The notes beneath the pieces are model-generated. The model saw only the letters and a program-made list of their open reading frames with translations, was not told the origin of the DNA and did no database searches. The translations under genes were made by a program, and so were the position numbers. Below are positions 59,513 to 64,000 of a DNA stretch of 64,000 bases, in pieces (positions within the stretch are counted from its first letter, which is position 1; every line of letters begins with the position of its first letter). The DNA comes from Vitis vinifera (Eukaryota > Streptophyta > Magnoliopsida > Vitales > Vitaceae): assembly GCF_030704535.1 (NCBI RefSeq), contig NC_081808.1, positions 20,758,501 through 20,822,500 on the forward strand, read 5' to 3'.

Positions 59513-62500
59513 TCAACTTGTACCGAGTTGTTTCTGCAGCTGACCGCTCAGGACTGCATTTCTGAGGTCTGAATTACACCCACAAAAAAAAAAAAAAAAA
59601 GAGAATGGTTAAAACAATGAAGAAAGAGTATTGAATGAATGCTAAGTTTCATCTTAAATTTTAAAAGATGAAAGAGGCAAAACAGATGCAGTCCTGGTGA
59701 GGATAATAAGGATTAAGTATCATAAATTAGTGAGAATTTACAAAATTAAATTGTAAAATATAGGAAGAAAAAAAAAATTAAATGCAATTGTAATATCTCA
59801 ACTTAGTTTATGCAGATACCATTTAAGTTGTTTGTTCCTAGTTATGCAGGTGCCTTTTAAGTTGTTTATTCCAAATTCAGTGTAAGTTTCAATTTTTTCT
59901 ATATGAAGCCCATACTTGAAATTTTGTATTGAATATTATTTAAAAAAAAAAACAAAACAAAACCAATTATTCAATTTCATTGAGATGTAATATCTCAACT
60001 TAGTTTCATAATCTTCATTACAATTTCAATTTATAATGCTGGGTTCCGGTTATGTAGGTGTCATTTAAGTTGTTTATTTCAGATTCAGACATTTTTTTTT
60101 TGAATAAAAATATAAATAAGTTTTTTTGAATGAATTAAATAGGACTAATGAGGACCATCACTCTATAATGACAAATATACAAGAGCAAAATCTATTCTTA
60201 GCTGGTGTTCTTACCTCTTCCATTCTCTCTTCCCTTTTCTAATGTGCAATTTGTAGACTATTCTACGAGGTAACATGCAAAGAGAGCAAGAATGCATCCT
60301 ACTTGTGTACTTATAATATTCTTGTTCCAGTGCAAACCACAATAGCAAATAAGAAAAAAAAACAAAACTAACATAAGAAATAATAAAAATTCAGGGCAAA
60401 TAAGAAAAAAAAAAAACTAACACAAGAAACAAGAAAATGTTAGGTTTGACGATCATACGCCCTTCAGCCACATTAAAAACGGTGGCAAATGTGTTCTTTT
60501 CTTTTTCAGTTTGCAATAATAGCAAATAAGAAAAGAACAAGACCAATAAAAAGAAATAAAAAAATTCAAGGTTGATGATCATGCCCCTTTTGCAATGCCT
60601 TAAAAAATCAATACTATATATATATTTTTTTTCTAATGGCATAATTCGCTAAACTCCTTACATCAAGATGTGAATCACAACAAGACCCATAGTTGAAATA
60701 GAAACAAGGGTACCTATGTAGTATTTTATCACATCATACTTTGCAGCTTCTAACTGAGCCCTTATCACAACAGTGACTTTGCCAATTTCATACCTGTGTT
60801 ACAATGCATGTCATTGTCCTATGAAGAAGTATAAAAAATATATATCCTTACGTCATATGAGGAAAAAATTGTTGCAAAGTATCTCTATGAAACCAGACCT
60901 TAGTTCACTGCGCATCTTTTCTATATCACTTTGAAGTTTCTCAGTTTCATGTTACAAGAGAGAAAAATGATGTCCCTGAAAATGAACTAAGGTCTGGTTT
61001 CACAGAGATACTTTGCAACAATTTTTTCCTCATATGACGTAAGGATATATCCTTTTTATACTTCTTCATAGGACAATGACATGCATTGTAACACAGGTAT
61101 GAAATTAACAAAGTCACTACTGTGATAAGGGCTCAGTTAGAAGCTACAAAGTATGATGTGATAAAATATTAAATAGGTACCCTTGTTTCTATTTCAGTTG
61201 TGGGTCTTGCTGTGATTCACATCTTGATGTAAGGAGCCATTAGAAAATATATATATATATATATAACATTGATTTTTTAGGGCATTGCAAAAGGGGCATG
61301 ACCATCAACCTTGAATTTTTTTATTTCTTTTTATTGGTCTTGTTCTTTTCTTATTTGCTATCATTGCAAATTGGAAAAGAAAAGAACACATTTGCCACCG
61401 TTTTTAATGTGGTTGAAGGGCGTATGATCATCAAACCTAACATTTTCTTGTTTCTTGTGTTAGTCTTGTTCTTTTTCTTATTTGCCTTGAATTTTTATTA
61501 TTTCTTATGTTAGTTTTGTTTATATTCTTATTTGCTATTGTGGTTTGCACTGGAACAAGAATATCATAAGTGCACAAGTAGGATGCATTCTTGCTCTCTT
61601 TGCATGTTACCTCATAGAATAGTCTACAGATTGCACATTAGAAAAGGGAAGAGAGAATGGACGAGGTAAGAACACCAGCTAAGAATACATTTTGCTCTTG
61701 TATATTTGTCATTATAAAGTGATGGTCCTCATTAGTCCTATTTAATTCATGCAAAAAACTTATTTATATTTTTATTAAAAAAAAATGCCTGAATCTGAAA
61801 TAAGCAACTTAAAAATGGCATCTGCATAACCGGAACCTAGCATTATAAATTGAAATTGTAATGAAGATTATGAAACTAAGTTGAGATATTGCATCTCAAT
61901 GAAACTGAATAATCAGTTTAGGTTTTGTTTGTTTTTTTTTTTAAATAATATTCAATACAAAATTTCAAGTATGGGCTTCATAAAGAAAAAATGGAAACTT
62001 ACACCGAATTTAGAATAAGCAACTTAAAAAGGCACCTGCATAACTGGGAACAAACAACTTAAATGGTAAAACACATATATTTTGTATCTTATCGAGTTTA
62101 AATGCAAGTTTAAGCATCAACCTTATTTTTGGTCAATTATGCATTTATAAGCATTTATTAGCCAATATAGCCTAGACTACCGAAAGGAACCATGTAAAGT
62201 TTTAGAAATTCAATACCTATAGAGCAACAAAAGAAAAACATGCATGCATGTGTGATCCATCTTCATCCATCAATTTCATCACAAATTTTGTTTGGTTGAC
62301 ATGTTGGGTCGATGATTCACATTGTAATGCAAGTCTCAAGGTTAGAATTGAATGTCTATTGTGACCCTTATACCTTGGCTGTGAACCCCTGAGGCCTTTT
62401 CTTGTGCCTCACATGGGTTAAGCCTCAACCAATAAGCCTTAAAAGCATATTAACACTAATTTTAGAGGCTTAGGGAGGTTAAACATGAAGAAATATGAGT

Positions 62501-63890
62501 GCTGAGGACTAACCATCAGAGCCACCAATATGCTTGCCATTCACAAATATTTGTGGAACAGTGCTTCGACCCACCAAATCTAGAAGGACATTCTGAATTT
62601 GAGTCCCATCATCTGAACATTCATGACAACAGATCCATTCCAAATCACTTGTACATATTAATAAAAGTCAATGCAAATACAAACAATTGTAGCTAATAAA
62701 TACCTCTATGATCAAGCTCCACAACAAAAGGTTCCTCATGCAGTTCGCTAAAGATGCGCTTTGCCCGCAAGCAATACCTACCCTCCACAAAAACCAACAA
62801 ACAATACCATAGTCAAATAGTAATTTGAGAGAAAGAGATGTCACAACAATGTCCAGCTTGTGATTTCATGAAGTTGGTTGCAATGTGGAGACAAAATGCT
62901 CTTGTGTGTCTTCAGTACACACAGGCATATACACTTCACTTAATTGTTTCTAAGATAAGATCAGGATCTTCTCTGAGTCTCTACCCATGTTCAATCAATT
63001 TGAATTCAGCTCACAGGTACAGGAATAGAAATAATACTTAACACTGTGTTACTGAAGCGAATCTGATTGTACAATCCTTATCAGTTACAGGCTAAGCATG
63101 GTATAAGGGTAATAACCCAGGGCAGCTAACGTCAATGAATACTTCACACAACTGTGCATGTATTCTAGTTCAAAGTAATGTCCAGAGTCCCAGTGATCTT
63201 TTCAGGCAGTCCAATAATCAAGGCAAGGAATTCCAGACCTTCAGCCATTCCAAACAAGCATCTACCAGTTTACTCTGTCATTGAAGGCAGGCAGAAAACA
63301 ACTAGCATTTTCCTTAGGAAGCTACTAAATATGAGCTTAAATTCTAAACTAGTTGTAGGACTAAAGGATGATTTTTAGCAAGTGTAGTAGAGAATTGGTT
63401 CTCTTGTTCAATATTCCTTTATATTATCATCGTATCGGATCATTCTATCATTGCCGGGCCAAAAATCAATACCTCCAGCTATGATTTCTCTAGTTCATAT
63501 ACGATTTAGGTTAAGGAAACATAAAACCAAAACGAAAACCACCTCAGTTTTCCCCGCAACCAAACAAAGGCTAAATCAAAGAAAAAGGGAGAAATCATCA
63601 AACACTCGTTTAAACAAGAAATCAATTAGAAATGAATGGTCTAAATGATATGATTTAGATTTTTAATAGCATTAATTGCGCCCAAGATTCTGAAACACAG
63701 ATGATAGGTAATAGGGAACAGAGGAGTCTTACGGGCAATAGGATTTGGAGAAAATGGCAATCTTGTTGGCGTAGATTGTGTTTTGCACGAAGGCTGGAAC
63801 TGAATTGGAAGCTAGGGTTTGACCCGGAGCATTTGCCACCAAAACACCCAGCAGTATCACAAGAACCACACTGTGATGCCGGGCCTTCAT
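59513..63890 (-). CDS. GRXC3: CPYC-type glutaredoxin with signal peptide, GRXC3-like
   Basis: Minus-strand exons: 63890-63733, 62777-62704, 62612-62514, 59568-59513; 128 aa. Class I glutaredoxins reduce disulfides and glutathionylated proteins using glutathione. An N-terminal hydrophobic signal ([14 protein letters not shown], residues 8-21) indicates entry into the secretory pathway, as in Arabidopsis GRXC3/C4. The active site CPYC spans residues 52-55 and is itself split by intron 1 after CC of the Pro codon. The glutathione-binding TVP loop is at 95-97 and GGSDD at 107-111. [13 protein letters not shown] and SGQLQK favour C3 over C4. All residues expected for activity are present. The last exon encodes only 18 residues and is separated by a 2,945-bp intron that contains a 2.25-kb inverted repeat. 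Upstream, tttaaaa-rich DNA at 63930-63960 may serve as TATA. Confidence 0.93.
59817..62071. mobile_element. 2.25-kb foldback element (near-perfect long inverted repeat)
   Basis: Left arm 59817-60907 (1,091 bp) and right arm 60983-62071 (1,089 bp) are reverse complements with scattered mismatches. The spacer is only 75 bp. Outer ends are TACCATTTAAGTTGTTTG / CAAACAACTTAAATGGTA; inner ends are ggtctggtttca.agagatactttgcaac and its complement. The flanking bases could be read as a TA target duplication. Each arm carries internal subrepeats (gcaggtgcc.tttaagttgttt near 59850 and again near 60055; gcaaataagaaaa words near 60345-60540). No transposase is present. It lies wholly within glutaredoxin intron 3. 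Confidence 0.92.
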
Positions 63891-64000
63891 CGTCTTTTCT
63901 CTCTCTCAAGTTTGGGAATTTCTCAAAAAGAGCGGTTTTTTAAAGACATATTTAAAAGGGCTGTATGATTAACAAAAGGGTATCGGACCTACATCTTTTT

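Noticed and set aside
60391..61513. Paired Phe/Leu-rich ORFs on opposite strands that look like a duplicated membrane protein.
   Set aside because: They are mirror images caused by the palindrome's A-rich subrepeats; no conserved domain.

Overview
This is a plant nuclear window. It shows GT-AG introns, AT-rich intergenic DNA, tRNA-iMet-primed Copia and TRIM retrotransposons, a plant L1-type LINE and plant-specific gene families (MORC, SHI-related, QUASIMODO-like methyltransferase, CC-type-free CPYC glutaredoxin, LRK10-like kinases). Gene content and style fit a woody eudicot, and grapevine (Vitis) is my best guess. That is an inference without any database search.

Layout. 1-1914 is the 5' part of a Copia element on the minus strand, cut by the window edge. 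3274-8740 (+) holds the last nine exons of a MORC-family gene. Its ATPase half is not in the window, so the Copia appears to sit in one of its introns, and a complete 354-bp TRIM sits in another intron. 9082-9216 is a second TRIM LTR in the opposite orientation. 9306-about 14221 is an old LTR element with long LTRs and a gag-only interior. 15421-30348 (+) is a complete 13-exon gene for an FG-GAP-type membrane protein (NERD1-like, 696 aa). Its 7.1-kb intron 7 contains a LINE 3' fossil that is split by a full-length 5.1-kb Copia element with a 5-bp target duplication.

32120-33186 and 37040-38005 (+) are two tandem receptor-kinase pseudogenes of LRK10-like type. Between them lie an unusual poly(A)/poly(G) punctuated repeat array (33505-34141) and a Copia reverse-transcriptase fossil (35033-35530). 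44319-45761 (-) is a two-exon SHI/STY-type transcription factor (344 aa). 46.7-55.3 kb is largely geneless. 55320-58810 (+) is an eight-exon PMT26-like methyltransferase (938 aa) with a very long low-complexity stalk. 59513-63890 (-) is a four-exon glutaredoxin of GRXC3 type (128 aa). Its last intron carries a near-perfect 2.25-kb inverted repeat, which I consider the most striking structure here.

The genes do not form a pathway. MORC (chromatin silencing), NERD1-like and PMT26-like proteins (Golgi/secretory) and glutaredoxin (secretory redox) are ordinary independent plant loci. The accessory content is the intron-resident transposon load and the palindrome. Exon coordinates were derived by hand from reading frame, GT/AG sites and family conservation. 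All frames close across all introns for the four complete genes.
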